From Typha latifolia (lineage: Eukaryota; Streptophyta; Magnoliopsida; Poales; Typhaceae): a DNA stretch of 64,000 nucleotides. Shown one piece after another: positions 1-9,503 of this stretch. The notes beneath the pieces are model-generated. The model made no database searches, was not told the DNA's origin, and saw only the letters and a list, made by a program, of their open reading frames with translations. The stretch's first letter is position 1. The number at the start of each line of letters is the position of its first letter. Location of the stretch: assembly GCA_019914945.1 (NCBI GenBank), contig CM034109.1:5084001-5148000 (forward strand). The letters are read 5' to 3'. Position numbers and translations under genes: made by a program.

Positions 1-1835
1 GCCGCCACAATCCCCTCTCACCATCTCTCTCTATAACTCTCTCTCTAACTTGCTCGTTCCCTCTCTCACTCTCTCTCTCTTACCCTCCTCTCTTTCTCTC
101 TCTCTCACCTCTCTCTTTCTCTCGTCGTCGTCGTCACTACCGCACCCCTCACCGCCTTCTCTCTCTTTAGTGCTCTCTCTCTAATTCTCTCGTTCTCTCT
201 CTCTTACCCTCCTCTCTTTCTCTCTCTCTATCAACTCTCTCTTTCTCTCCTTCTTACCGACGGCTTCTCGCCGTCACCGTCGTCGCCGTGCACCCCTCAC
301 CACCTTCTCTCTCTTTAGTGCTCTCTCTTTAACTCTCTCGTTCTTTCTCTCTTACCCTCCTCTCTCTCTCTCTCTCTCAATCACCTCTCTCTCTTGAGCT
401 CTCTTTCCCTTCTCTTACCGACGTCGGCCTGCCGCCGTCGCCACCACCGCAGCCTAGGTGAGCCTCCCTCCCTTCCCTTCTCTTCTTCTTCTTCTTCTTC
501 TTCTTCCTTTCATTTACTCCTTTTTCCTCTCTTCATTTTATCTCGGGCAATAAAACACATATCTAAATTAATTATGTTATTTAGTTAATCAAAATTAGAT
601 TTTTAGTTTAATTTTTCAAGAATAGATATATTTAGTAATATGCTTATTAGATAAGTGTAATTAGTGTAATTTCAATTAATTATAATTATAAATATTTCTA
701 CATAAATATATTTTTAACTTTATATATTTTTATTAGATTAATACATGTCTTTATAATTAGGTATATATATGTACAACTTATTATGCATGTAATATAATAG
801 TAGGCTTATTTAATGTTTATATTACATGATTAAGTAAAGATTATTTTATATGCAACTCTTAATTTGCTTAGTAAGGGTAGTAGTGATAAAATAATTATAG
901 TATAATTATATAATATTATATAATATAGGTGCTTGCATTTTAAATTATATTACTGTGCATGTAGCTCTTTTACGTTTTTTTTATCAAAAGAGATTGACTA
1001 TTATATACTTAATGTATAATTAGCAAACTATGGTTTTATAAATAAATCTATAATTAGAATAATAACATATTAATATTATTATAATTAGATCTATCATATA
1101 GATCAAATTATTTAATAAAAACAAAAGAAGAAATTTTAAACCTAATAAATCATCATATGTTACACAAACGGATCTCAATTGGATAAATAACTAATTTTAT
1201 ATTACTTAAATATTTTCAGATTCCAACCCTCTTATTTGAGACCCCGTGGATCTTACTAGTGATTTATGACGATTGATCAATAGATGTGAGGGATACGCGT
1301 ATTGGGTCTTCTGATTAGACGGTGAGTAGTCTTATCTACTAGACGTCTTTCTCAAATTAGGATATATTATATATTATGTATACGTATATTTTGGCCTCTA
1401 GCATGATTTTATAACTTTATATAGAGATGATTTCAGTCAAGCATATTTATCATACATTTTGATTAGGCTGATTTGGGATATGAGTAAATTAGTGATATAT
1501 AGAGATGATTGGAGATGATTATACTGTTATGATTTTATATCAGGATGATCTCTATCATGAGTGTGCATGTGATAGACTAGCAAGAGTATGCATGTGTTAC
1601 ATACATGGTTGGAGTCTGCATCACATCATTTTTCTCTTGGCTTCTTTACCACCTAAATTCCTGAGTTGCATGATCTGTTGCAGTACTAGATATATGCATA
1701 TGATTTATCATGTATAGAAAATCATAAAAATATATGTGTATGTGATGTGATATGATGTGATGGCTGAAACGGTATCTGGTTCGGACTGGTACTAGACATA
1801 CTCTTAGCGTATGGCAGAGTATGATGATGGCTGAT
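1..1835 (+). mobile_element. C-family LTR, copy 1 (left-truncated by window edge)
   Basis: No gene is seen. The stretch starts with CT-rich microsatellite DNA (about 1-480), passes into AT-rich DNA, and contains from about 1320 the signature 'gtgagtagtcttat' followed by 'tcaaattaggatatatta'. That signature recurs at about 41627, 49575 and (inverted) 16600. The part at 1500-1830 resembles 49740-50070 most closely, including 'ctcttagcgtatg'. It stops matching near 1832-1836, where sequence from the 5' part of another LTR begins. Small ORFs here are low-complexity artefacts. The family assignment rests on repeated sequence within this window. Confidence 0.6.
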
Positions 1836-1870
1836 GACCGCCGGTGAGACCTCTCACTCCCCCTCTCTTT

Positions 1871-1916
<46 letters not shown>

Positions 1917-2839
1917 TGCACGAGGTTGGGCTCGTTGGACCCGAGCCGCCGGCAAGATGTCGGCCGCTGGCTAGCCAGCAGCAACCGGTGCCCTTCCCGC
2001 CGGCTCGGGTCCGCACCTCCCTCCTTTTTCTTCTCTTCTTCTCTTCTCTTCTTCGTCTTCCTTCTTCCTTTCTTCTTCTTCTTCCTCAGCTGCTACTTCT
2101 CTTCTTATTTTCTGCAATAGTGTTGGGCCAAGCCCAGCACTAGTACTAGTGATCCCTTTTTTATTAATTTTTTTTATTTATTATTTGATTTAGGTATTTC
2201 TATCTTAATTAATACAAATAGATTTAGACATTATTTATTTTAATAATAATACATATTCATCATTATGATTATTGTTAATTATAATTAATTAATGATTAAT
2301 TAAGTTATAAACTATTACACATAAATATAGGTAATACTTATATTTATTTATTTATTTACTTATATATATATTAGATTAATAGATAGATTTGTAAATTATA
2401 ATTATTAGATTTATATTCTAATATTCTTATGATATACATTTTAAGTAATTCTATTAATTTATCATATATTGTTATTTTTGTAACAAATAAAATACTAGAC
2501 TCATGTATTTATTTATATTTTATAAGTAATCTCTAATTAATCAAGATATACTTATAGTTAGGTTTTCATTTACATTTATATTTTTATTTTTATCTGTAAT
2601 TAAAAATCTAGCTAGTTATAAAGATAAGTAGAAATTCTAAAACCTTCTAAATCATCATATATGACATGAACGGATTTTAATCAGATAAATGGCTAACATC
2701 ATACTACTTAAATAATTTCATATTCTGACCCCCCTTGTTCAAGACCCCAGGACTTAGCTATCGAGGCTTGATCACTGTCGTAGCAACGTGAACGAGTGGT
2801 TGTTTGGTATTTGTAGTGATGGTGAGTAGTCTTACCCCC
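1836..2839 (+). mobile_element. C-family LTR, copy 2, left part
   Basis: A CT-rich tract (1860-2115) is followed by a hairpin (2119-2140) and an AT-rich stretch that matches 41040-41520 closely. At 2700-2839 the text from 'gttcaagacccc' to 'gtgagtagtctta' matches 41530-41630. The 5' LTR terminus (TGTAAC...) is missing, so the copy is truncated on its left. It is interrupted at 2840 by element A and continues at 7074. No gene is present. Confidence 0.65.
2119..2140 (+). repeat. Conserved LTR hairpin, C-family copy 2
   Basis: The arms 'agtgttgggc' and 'gcccagcact' face each other across two bases. The same hairpin lies after the CT tract in the C copies at 17167-17187, 40951-40987 and 49073-49095. 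The T in the left arm would still allow a G-U pair in RNA. Confidence 0.6.
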
Positions 2840-3595
2840 TGATACGATTCGGACTTCACCGACGTCGTCTCGAGTTTGGATTTACCTTAGGATAAGATTG
2901 AGTTTTAGGATAAGATTGAGTTTTAGGATAAGATTGTGTTTTAGGATAAGATTGAGTTTTAGGATAAGATTGTGTTTTAGGATAAGATTGAGTTGTTGGT
3001 TAGCCTATAAAAGTATGTGTAGGGCAACCAAAATTAGGAATTGAATATTGAGAATTGAGTTTGCCTTGCCTCCTTCATCTTCTTCGCTCTCGTTCCCTCA
3101 ATCTCCCCGGCGACGCCGCTTCTAATCTCCCTCAACAGGCCAATCACCCTAGTCCCTTAGGAGTGGCCCTCTTCTCCCCCTTCTTCCAATTTATCCATCG
3201 CTATCCCTAACTTTTCCATCATCCATAACCCTTCCACCATCACTTTTACACCGGTGCCACCCCATCAACACCGGCCCTCCACAATCCACCATTACCCAGG
3301 ATTTCGTGCCTTCATCCACGGAATCCAAAAACAGAGTATCCTGACGTTCGTCCACTAAACGAACGATATCTCGAGATCCCCAACTCCGATTCGCCTCAAA
3401 CTAGATCCGTTGGAAAGCTCTTTTCCGGGCCTACATCATATCAAAATTTCACAGCGATCCAACGGTAGGATATTTCGGGATCTGATCTCAAAGTTCCGTG
3501 CAAGATCGTAACAATCTGGTATCAGGGCCATAGCACCAAAAGAGGGTTCGTATCAAGCTGGTATCAGAGCCTATAGCCGAGGAAGGATCGTAACA
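2840..3595 (+). repeat. 5' LTR of element A
   Basis: It starts TGATACGATT and ends GATCGTAACA, 756 bp. It contains about six 18-bp units (core 'aggataagattg') at about 2887-2993, a TATA motif (TATAAAA, 3006-3012), and near its 3' end two PBS-like motifs at 3517-3529 and 3559-3571. It matches 6353-7073 nearly base for base. Confidence 0.9.
3006..3012 (+). promoter_or_regulatory. TATA box of the element A LTR
   Basis: TATAAAA lies just downstream of the 18-bp minisatellite in the LTR. The same motif is at 6483-6489 in the 3' LTR. The position fits a U3 promoter driving the element's transcript; this is inferred from the motif alone. Confidence 0.55.
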
Positions 3596-3598
3596 ATC

Positions 3599-3611
3599 TG
3601 GTATCAGAGCC
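3599..3611 (+). other. Primer binding site of element A (tRNA-iMet type)
   Basis: TGGTATCAGAGCC, the usual plant PBS complementary to the 3' end of initiator tRNA-Met, starts three bases after the 5' LTR end. Two near-copies lie upstream, inside the LTR, about 41 bp apart. Confidence 0.85.
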
Positions 3612-3636
3612 ACCGTTCCTCGGACAAGCGCTTCCA

Positions 3637-4758
3637 ATGACGACCACCAGATCCATGGCTGCACGGCGTGATGATGAAGAAGAGATTCTCCCAATAGAGG
3701 AGGAAGAGACGATTGCGGGGACTTCCACCCGCGGAACCATCCGATCTAATCGGAATACGGAAGAGCCTAGCGTTCTATCCATGTTGGGGTCTATTTCAGA
3801 GCAGATGGCCATCAACCACCAGATGATGATGGAGATGATGCGGGAACTACGGGCGCCAAGGGAAGCAATGTCTAACGGGAAGGCACCATCGACCCCACGA
3901 CGCGAGTCCACCCCCTTGAATCAATCCTCACCGGTTCAGCCTTTGCAACCACAAGAGCCGCTGCTACCACCACCCTATGGGCAGAGGCAAGCAAGGATGG
4001 TTACACCAGGACCAGTTGCAGGTGAACCCATCCGACGAGCGAATCACCATGGAGACCACATTGGAGATCAAGATCCATGGGCGGGCCGATACGATCCGGA
4101 ACCACGGCGAGTTGATCTAAACCGAAGGAGGGATCATCAACCCTTCATGGTGCATCCTCCGCCGGTTAGACAAGGAGTTGGGCATGATCCGGAACGAGAC
4201 AACGGCATTCGTGGACAAGTCGTGCGTCTCGAATTCCCCAAGTTCAAAGGTGGCGATCCAATTGATTGGTTGTATAGGGCGGAGCAATTCTTTGCATACC
4301 AAGGTACGGCGGAAGAATACAAGGTGACGCTTGCAAGCTTCCACCTTGAGGATGCGGCGCTTCATTGGTTTCGATCAGCCAATGCCATTGAGGCCATCGA
4401 AACTTGGGCTGAATTTTGCGCCGATATCACACGGCGATTTGGAGTATCGGGCTATGAAGACTTTGATGCTCTCCTCTCAAAGACGGTTCAGAAGACCACG
4501 GTTGGATCATACCAAGAAGAATTTGAGAGGATTAGTAGCCGATGTCATCCACCATGGACGGATCGGCAACTTCGCGGCACCTTCATCTCCGGGCTGCGGG
4601 GTGACATACAAGCCGATGTGAGGGCTTTAAGGCCTAGAACCTTAAAGGAGGCCTTCCAAGATGCGGTGCTTATGGAAGACAAGCATAGAGCCATGAAGAT
4701 ACACTGGAAGCGAGTTGGACAAGCCAAGGAAGCCGCAATCAAGCTCTACCAAACATAG
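3637..4758 (+). CDS. gag: Gag polyprotein of element A (373 aa, apparently C-terminally truncated)
   Basis: This is the open Gag frame of element A, starting 25 bp after the PBS. It encodes the nucleocapsid/capsid precursor that packages element RNA into virus-like particles. Residues 1-190 are charged and proline-rich. About residues 195-350 form a Retrotrans_gag domain, with KFKGGDPIDWLYRAEQFF, then ASFHLEDAALHWF, TRRFG and FISGLRGDIQADV. The related Gag in element E has a Cys-His zinc knuckle (CVRCDERFTPDHWC) that is missing here. The frame ends at a TAG, and only a fragment of the knuckle's end (HRCAKP) appears in another frame before the protease. A short deletion or frameshift after the capsid domain is the likely cause. 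I consider the Gag assignment secure. Confidence 0.85.
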   Translation: MTTTRSMAARRDDEEEILPIEEEETIAGTSTRGTIRSNRNTEEPSVLSMLGSISEQMAINHQMMMEMMRELRAPREAMSNGKAPSTPRRESTPLNQSSPVQPLQPQEPLLPPPYGQRQARMVTPGPVAGEPIRRANHHGDHIGDQDPWAGRYDPEPRRVDLNRRRDHQPFMVHPPPVRQGVGHDPERDNGIRGQVVRLEFPKFKGGDPIDWLYRAEQFFAYQGTAEEYKVTLASFHLEDAALHWFRSANAIEAIETWAEFCADITRRFGVSGYEDFDALLSKTVQKTTVGSYQEEFERISSRCHPPWTDRQLRGTFISGLRGDIQADVRALRPRTLKEAFQDAVLMEDKHRAMKIHWKRVGQAKEAAIKLYQT

Positions 4759-4805
4759 CGGCGGGAAACACTAGCGGAGTACCAGGGCATCGTTGTGCTA
4801 AACCG

Positions 4806-5465
4806 ATGGGATCGGTGATGCTCATCGATGGATTGGAGGAAGCGGAGGATGAGCTTGCAGCTGAAAGCGCAGATGTGGCTGGACATCGAGGAGAAGAAGT
4901 TGAGGAGCAAAACGTGGAGGACGTTATAGCTGAAATCTCCCTCCACGCCTATTCGGGGACGGCGGCGCCAAAGACATTGCGGGTGAACGGAGTAGTCAAG
5001 AAGACCACAGTGAGAATCTTGATTGACACCGGGTCCACCCACAACTTCATTGACATGAGGCTCCTTAGGAAGATTGGGCTCGAGTCGGAACCCACGGAAG
5101 GGTTCGATGTGACGATTGGAGATGGCACCACCTTGCGAGCAGATTCTATTTATGGAGGTGCAGAATTGAAGGTGCAAGGCCAAACTTTCACATTGGATCT
5201 TTATCCATTGGCCTTGCAAGGTGCCGATATTGTTTTAGGGACCCAATGGCTTCGGAGCTTGGGGCCCATGACCTTTGATTTTATAAGCCTCACATTGACC
5301 TTTTGGAGAGATGGTCGAGAGTGTTGTTGGATGGAAGTAAACCGCTTGAACTTTCAAAAGAAAGGGAGCTCGCTTCTTTCTCGGCACCCACTTTTCCTTT
5401 CTTTTCAGATCTACGAAGAGCCAGTGCAGAGGAAAGTGATCTGGTCCGACTCATGGAGGAGTTGA
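4806..5465 (+). CDS. Retropepsin-like aspartic protease fragment of element A
   Basis: This open frame of 219 codons carries an aspartic protease domain typical of Ty3/gypsy Pol. The active-site motif ILIDTGSTHNFID is near residue 75, and DIVLGTQWLRSLGP, the conserved C-terminal part, is near residue 145. The protease would cut the Gag-Pol polyprotein. The frame is not the Gag frame (Gag is in frame 1, this is in frame 3), and the ATG at 4806 is an arbitrary start because Pol is normally made by fusion or frameshift. The true domain ends near residue 165. Past about 5310 the reading frame shifts, and the expected text continues in frame 2. No reverse transcriptase follows, which is abnormal for the family. 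Confidence 0.75.
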   Translation: MGSVMLIDGLEEAEDELAAESADVAGHRGEEVEEQNVEDVIAEISLHAYSGTAAPKTLRVNGVVKKTTVRILIDTGSTHNFIDMRLLRKIGLESEPTEGFDVTIGDGTTLRADSIYGGAELKVQGQTFTLDLYPLALQGADIVLGTQWLRSLGPMTFDFISLTLTFWRDGRECCWMEVNRLNFQKKGSSLLSRHPLFLSFQIYEEPVQRKVIWSDSWRS

Positions 5466-5653
5466 GAGCGAACCCCTCAAGCAACCCCGAGCACGAGGAG
5501 CGCAATGGGTTAGTACTAGAGCACGGGCGAATCAAGGTACCCCGAAACGAAGAGCTACGGAGGCTATTGATGGCACACTTCCATGATACTCCTATAGCAG
5601 GTCATGAAGGGGTATTACGTACTTACAAGCGGCTGGCCCAAAATTGTACTTGA
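5303..5653 (+). pseudogene. Integrase HHCC zinc-finger remnant, first half (element A)
   Basis: The frame joins protease-linker sequence directly to the N-terminal zinc-binding domain of integrase. HFHDTPIAGHEGVLRTY gives the two histidines. The matching cysteines lie in the next frame (5644 on). The whole RT-RNase H region, normally about 1.5-2 kb, is missing between the protease and this domain. The frame breaks again at about 5640. Confidence 0.75.
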
Positions 5654-5883
5654 CCGGGATGAAGACGGACGTGAAGAAGTATGTGCGTGAATGTCAAATC
5701 TGCCAACGAGCCAAATCGGAGGCGGTTTATGGGCGCACTCCCCCTGTCTTGCGTGCCTACGATAGACTCGCGGCGACGGATAGGACTGAGCTTGACTTGG
5801 AGCTTGCTGATCGAGATGAAACATTGAGACGGCTCAAGACTCACCTAGCCACAAAGACAAAACCGCATGAAGCAAACGCATGA
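5644..5883 (+). pseudogene. Integrase zinc-finger second half fused to integrase C-terminal linker (element A)
   Basis: MKTDVKKYVRECQICQ supplies the CxxC of the HHCC finger. Two residues after the following RAKSE, the text jumps to YGRTPPVL, a motif that normally sits after the catalytic core. The DDE core of roughly 200 residues is therefore deleted. The rest (LELADRDETLRRLKTHL) matches the helical linker of chromovirus integrases. The frame ends at 5883. Confidence 0.75.
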
Positions 5884-5889
5884 CAAAGG

Positions 5890-6352
5890 CGGACGTGAGC
5901 GAGAATTTGAGGTGGATCAATTGGTGTTCGTTCGAGCTCAACCGTATCGACAGCCACATTGAGGCCAATTTTGAACCAAAAGTTGGGATACAAGTACTAT
6001 GGTCCGTACCGAGTGCTACAACGAATCGGTCCGAGTAGCTTACCGATTGGACCTACCCGAAGGAACCAGGATACATCCCGTCTTCCATGTCTCGGCATTG
6101 AAGGCCCAGATCGGGCCTAACCATGTAGTGGGTTCGACCTTACCCGAACCAATGGAGGAAGATGGCTCCAATGAGCCGGTTCGAGTCCTAAGTCGTAGGA
6201 GAAGACGCCAAGGATCCAGATTAGAGACTCGAAGTGCTGATTGAGTGGCTGGGCAAACCTGCGACGAGTCTACATGGGAGCTAGAGACAGACATCATGGA
6301 TCGCTTCCCAAATTTCAAACCTTGAGGACAAGGTTGCGGAAGCGTGGTGGAT
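5890..6352 (+). pseudogene. Integrase C-terminus and chromodomain remnant, with PPT (element A)
   Basis: Across shifting frames the conserved C-terminal text is visible: YYGPYRVLQRIG (about 5997), VAYRLDLPEGTRIHPVFHVS (6026-6091), then a chromodomain-like piece with EVLIEWLGKPATS and WELETDIMDRFPNF. A chromodomain would direct integration to marked chromatin. LEDKVAEAWW runs directly into the 3' LTR, with the purine-rich stretch 'gcggaagcgtggtgga' as the likely polypurine tract. At least two frameshifts and a stop break the frame. Confidence 0.7.
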
Positions 6353-7073
6353 TGATACGATTCGGACTTCACCGACGTCGTCTCGAGTTTGGATTTACCT
6401 TAGGATAAGATTGAGTTTTAGGATAAGATTGAGTTTTAGGATAAGATTGTGTTTTAGGATAAGATTGAGTTGTTGGTTAGCCTATAAAAGTATGTGTAGG
6501 GCAACCAAAATTAGGAATTGAATATTGAGAATTGAGTTTGCCTTGCCTCCTTCATCTTCTTCGCTCTCGTTCCCTCAATCTCCCGGCGACGCCGCTTCTA
6601 ATCTCCCCTCGACAGGCCAATCACCCTAGTCCCTTAGGAGTGGCCCTCTTCTCCCCCTTCTTCCAATTTATCCATCGCTATCCCTAACTTTTTCCATCAT
6701 CCATAACCCTTCCACCATCACTTTTACACCGGTGCCACCCCATCAACACCGGCCCTCCACAATCCACCATTACCCAGGATTTCGTGCCTTCATCCACGGA
6801 ATCCAAAAACAGAGTATCCTGACGTTCGTCCACTAAACGAACGATATCTCGAGATCCCCAACTCCGATTCGCCTCAAACTAGATCCGTTGGAAAGCTCTT
6901 TTCCGGGCCTACATCATATCAAAATTTCACAGCGATCCAACGGTAGGATATTTCGGGATCTGATCTCAAAGTTCCGTGCAAGATCGTAACAATCTGGTAT
7001 CAGGGCCATAGCACCAAAAGAGGGTTCGTATCAAGCTGGTATCAGAGCCTATAGCCGAGGAAGGATCGTAACA
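6353..7073 (+). repeat. 3' LTR of element A
   Basis: 721 bp, TGATACGA...CGTAACA, nearly identical to 2840-3595. It has four 18-bp minisatellite units where the 5' LTR has six. Apart from that I see one clear substitution ('ctcaac' versus 'ctcgac') and three single-base indels. It carries the two internal PBS-like motifs at 6995-7007 and 7037-7049. Confidence 0.9.
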
Positions 7074-8799
7074 CCCCCCTAACGCTTTTATCAAATTAGG
7101 ATATATTATATCTTATCTATATGCATGTTTTGACCTCCAACATGATTATATGACTTTATCTAGAGATGATTAGAGTCGAGCATATTTTATCATGCATCTG
7201 ATTAGGTTGATCTAGGATATGAGCATATTAGTGATATATAGAGATGATGAGAGATGATTATACTATTATAATGTTATGTTCAGTTGATCTATAGCATGAG
7301 TATGCATGTAATTGACAGACTAGCATGAGTATGCATGTGTTGACTACATGATCAAAGACTATATTGTATTATTTTTCTCTTGATTCCTATTCCACCAAAA
7401 ATCCTGTTATGCATTGACTTGTTATCGTACTGGATATATGCATATGATCTGTCATTTAGAAAGAAAGCATGAAATATGATTGATAAGATAGTTGATAAAA
7501 AGCGTGAGGATACCCGAGTGGGCGCGAGGGTTAGAACGCGCTTGGTGGATGATTGATCGCTCAACATAGTCGCGATCCTATTAGCCTTACGTCTGAGGTC
7601 ATTAGTCTGTGTGCACAACAGATATTCAGACACATGCCGTTCGCTAGGGCATATGTGGCGAGTTATCCTCACAAGGTTTCTATCAACTATGTGGGTGCCC
7701 GGTCTGGATGGATGTTGATACCCTAGCGGGTGGCAGGGTATGGTTATATTTAAGATACTCTTGTGGATGATAGAGTATGCTCTAAGTCTTCGGACATGAT
7801 GTTGAGACCGGGTACTGGGTATTGACTATGCATAGTGGTCTAGTATGATGATATTATACTGAGATGTCGGTGATGATTGTGATGATGAGAAATGCATATG
7901 ATTTCATTATCATTTGGTTACCTGATTATCAAGTGATCAATATGCATCATATATAGTTGTATTTGATATCATAGCATGGTCATGATCGGTATGCATCATT
8001 TGTCATATTTGACAGAGAGAGAGTTATGATGATCATATGACAAGGAGATTTATTTATACATTGTCGAGGATTATATATTTTATCAGTTATGACATGACAT
8101 ATTATCTATTTTTTATTTATGTATTTTGAGGAACATTCATATACTCATTCATGGCATGATGCGTCTTTCTGATTCATATTATCCAGTACATGATTTACTC
8201 TCTATTTGGCATCACTGATTCGGGGTAAGGTCTATTCACTAAGCTTTTTGCTCATGACTCTCTTTATTTCTTTTCTAACCCTCTCAGATATATGGTACGT
8301 GATAGCAACTTGAGATATCTTGAAAAGATATTTTAGAATTATGATGAGGTGAGTTATAGATGTGAGACGGTATAAATGATAGTTTAACCAGACATTGAGT
8401 TGTACCAGTATTTGATATTTGTACTCTTTTGTATTAGACGATGATTTAGATATTACAGGTCGAATCATAGTGTACTTTTGTATTAGTTATTTTAGTTGTA
8501 TCTTAATGGTTTGTTATGGCCTGTGTGGGTCCTACTAGATTAATTAGTGGTCTAGTGTATATTATTGTGAACTTGGATATTCATATGTTAACATATTTAT
8601 TTAGTTAATAGTATGATTGATTTGGTGATGGATTGTGTGATTATAGATTGGTTAGCATGTCTTATTTGATGATGTCATGATTATATGTGCATAGGAGAGT
8701 ATCTATGCGTGACGAGCCCCGGTCGACATGTTGCGTGCGCCACGCGTGCCGTGTGGGTGCGTGGGCATGCACGTGCCTATGCTGGGTGGGGCCATTACA
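7074..8799 (+). mobile_element. C-family LTR, copy 2, right part
   Basis: This continues 1836-2839 after element A. It matches 41640-43357 throughout, including 'ggcatcactgattcggg' (about 8208) and the GC-rich tail ending 'gccattaca' at 8799. The right end is intact and is followed by a PBS-like motif, so this is a 5' LTR in + orientation. Small ORFs in it are not conserved between copies. Confidence 0.7.
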
Positions 8800-9503
8800 A
8801 TTCAGGTGGTATTAGAGCTTAGGTTTAAGGATAATATGGCAAATCATCAAGTATAGTAGTTGTCGGTTTATTTTATGGTTACCCTAGTAGTCAATCTCGA
8901 TGAGTTTGATATTAATTGGTTGAGATAGAGATCTAGGTTGTGATGTTGAGATTATTAAGTTTTGATACTTGACGATATTGATAGAAATAATTTGTGATAT
9001 TGGTATATTGAGAATTTATCTAAGCGACTAATGAATAGGAAGAGATAGTACTAAATCATGCATTGATCTTATTGATGTCGAGGTGTTATAGTGTGGAGCA
9101 TAATATTGGAGATGTCGACATGTTCATATGTTATGATAAAGTGTATAAATTTGTAAACATGTGAAGATAGGTATTTTGTGCAGAAGGATTATTATCGGTA
9201 GATTTGATGTTATTTTGAGCAGATATAGCATATTGTTAGATTTTTGATCTATTATGGAAACATTTAATATTAGGAGATTGATGCAAAAAGATATATGTGC
9301 AGAGAAACTATTATGATTATTATGAGGGTTATAATTATGGATTGTGGATGGATGAGTAAGACACAATGATTTTGTATAGTGAAAAAGATATTAGGTGATG
9401 TGATATAGATGATTGTAGCTTGTATATAGAAAAGAATTTTGGGATGACTAGTATGATAAATTATGTTTACAAGATACTTATGTTAGTAGGTATAAAATTT
9501 TGA
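8800..9503 (+). mobile_element. Internal region of C-family copy 2 (non-coding, truncated)
   Basis: PBS-like TGGTATTAGAGC lies at 8807-8818, one C-to-T change from the iMet PBS. The following roughly 690 bp is AT-rich, has no convincing reading frame, and matches 51185-51890 closely. The match ends near 9503, where element D LTR sequence starts. No coding domain of a retrotransposon is visible. Confidence 0.6.

Larger units (their letters stand above)
2840..7073 (+). mobile_element. Element A: young, internally deleted Ty3/gypsy chromovirus
   Basis: This is a complete LTR-to-LTR element with TG...CA ends and a 5-bp C-tract duplication on both sides (2835-2839 and 7074-7078). Removing it restores the host LTR text 'cttaccccctaacgc', comparable to 'cttatcccttagacgc' at 41627. 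The order inside is 5' LTR, iMet-type PBS, gag, aspartic protease, integrase HHCC zinc finger, integrase C-terminus with chromodomain remnant, PPT, 3' LTR. RT, RNase H and the integrase catalytic core are absent. Apart from a difference in minisatellite copy number, the two LTRs differ by only a few single-base changes, which implies recent insertion. Since it cannot make RT or integrase, it was probably moved in trans by a full-length relative (inference). Confidence 0.9.

Noticed and set aside
394..588. Ser-rich ORF in CT-rich DNA
   Set aside because: It is a translation of microsatellite DNA inside a C-family LTR, with no domain or conservation between copies.
1804..2143. Overlapping ORFs on both strands (Arg-Glu repeats, Ser-Leu repeats)
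   Set aside because: CT/GA microsatellite produces open frames on both strands. The region is LTR.
7352..7672. Conserved-looking minus-strand ORF also seen at 41917-42225
   Set aside because: Repeated because both are C-family LTR copies. The inverted copy near 15798-16163 gives a different frame, so it is not protein-level conservation.
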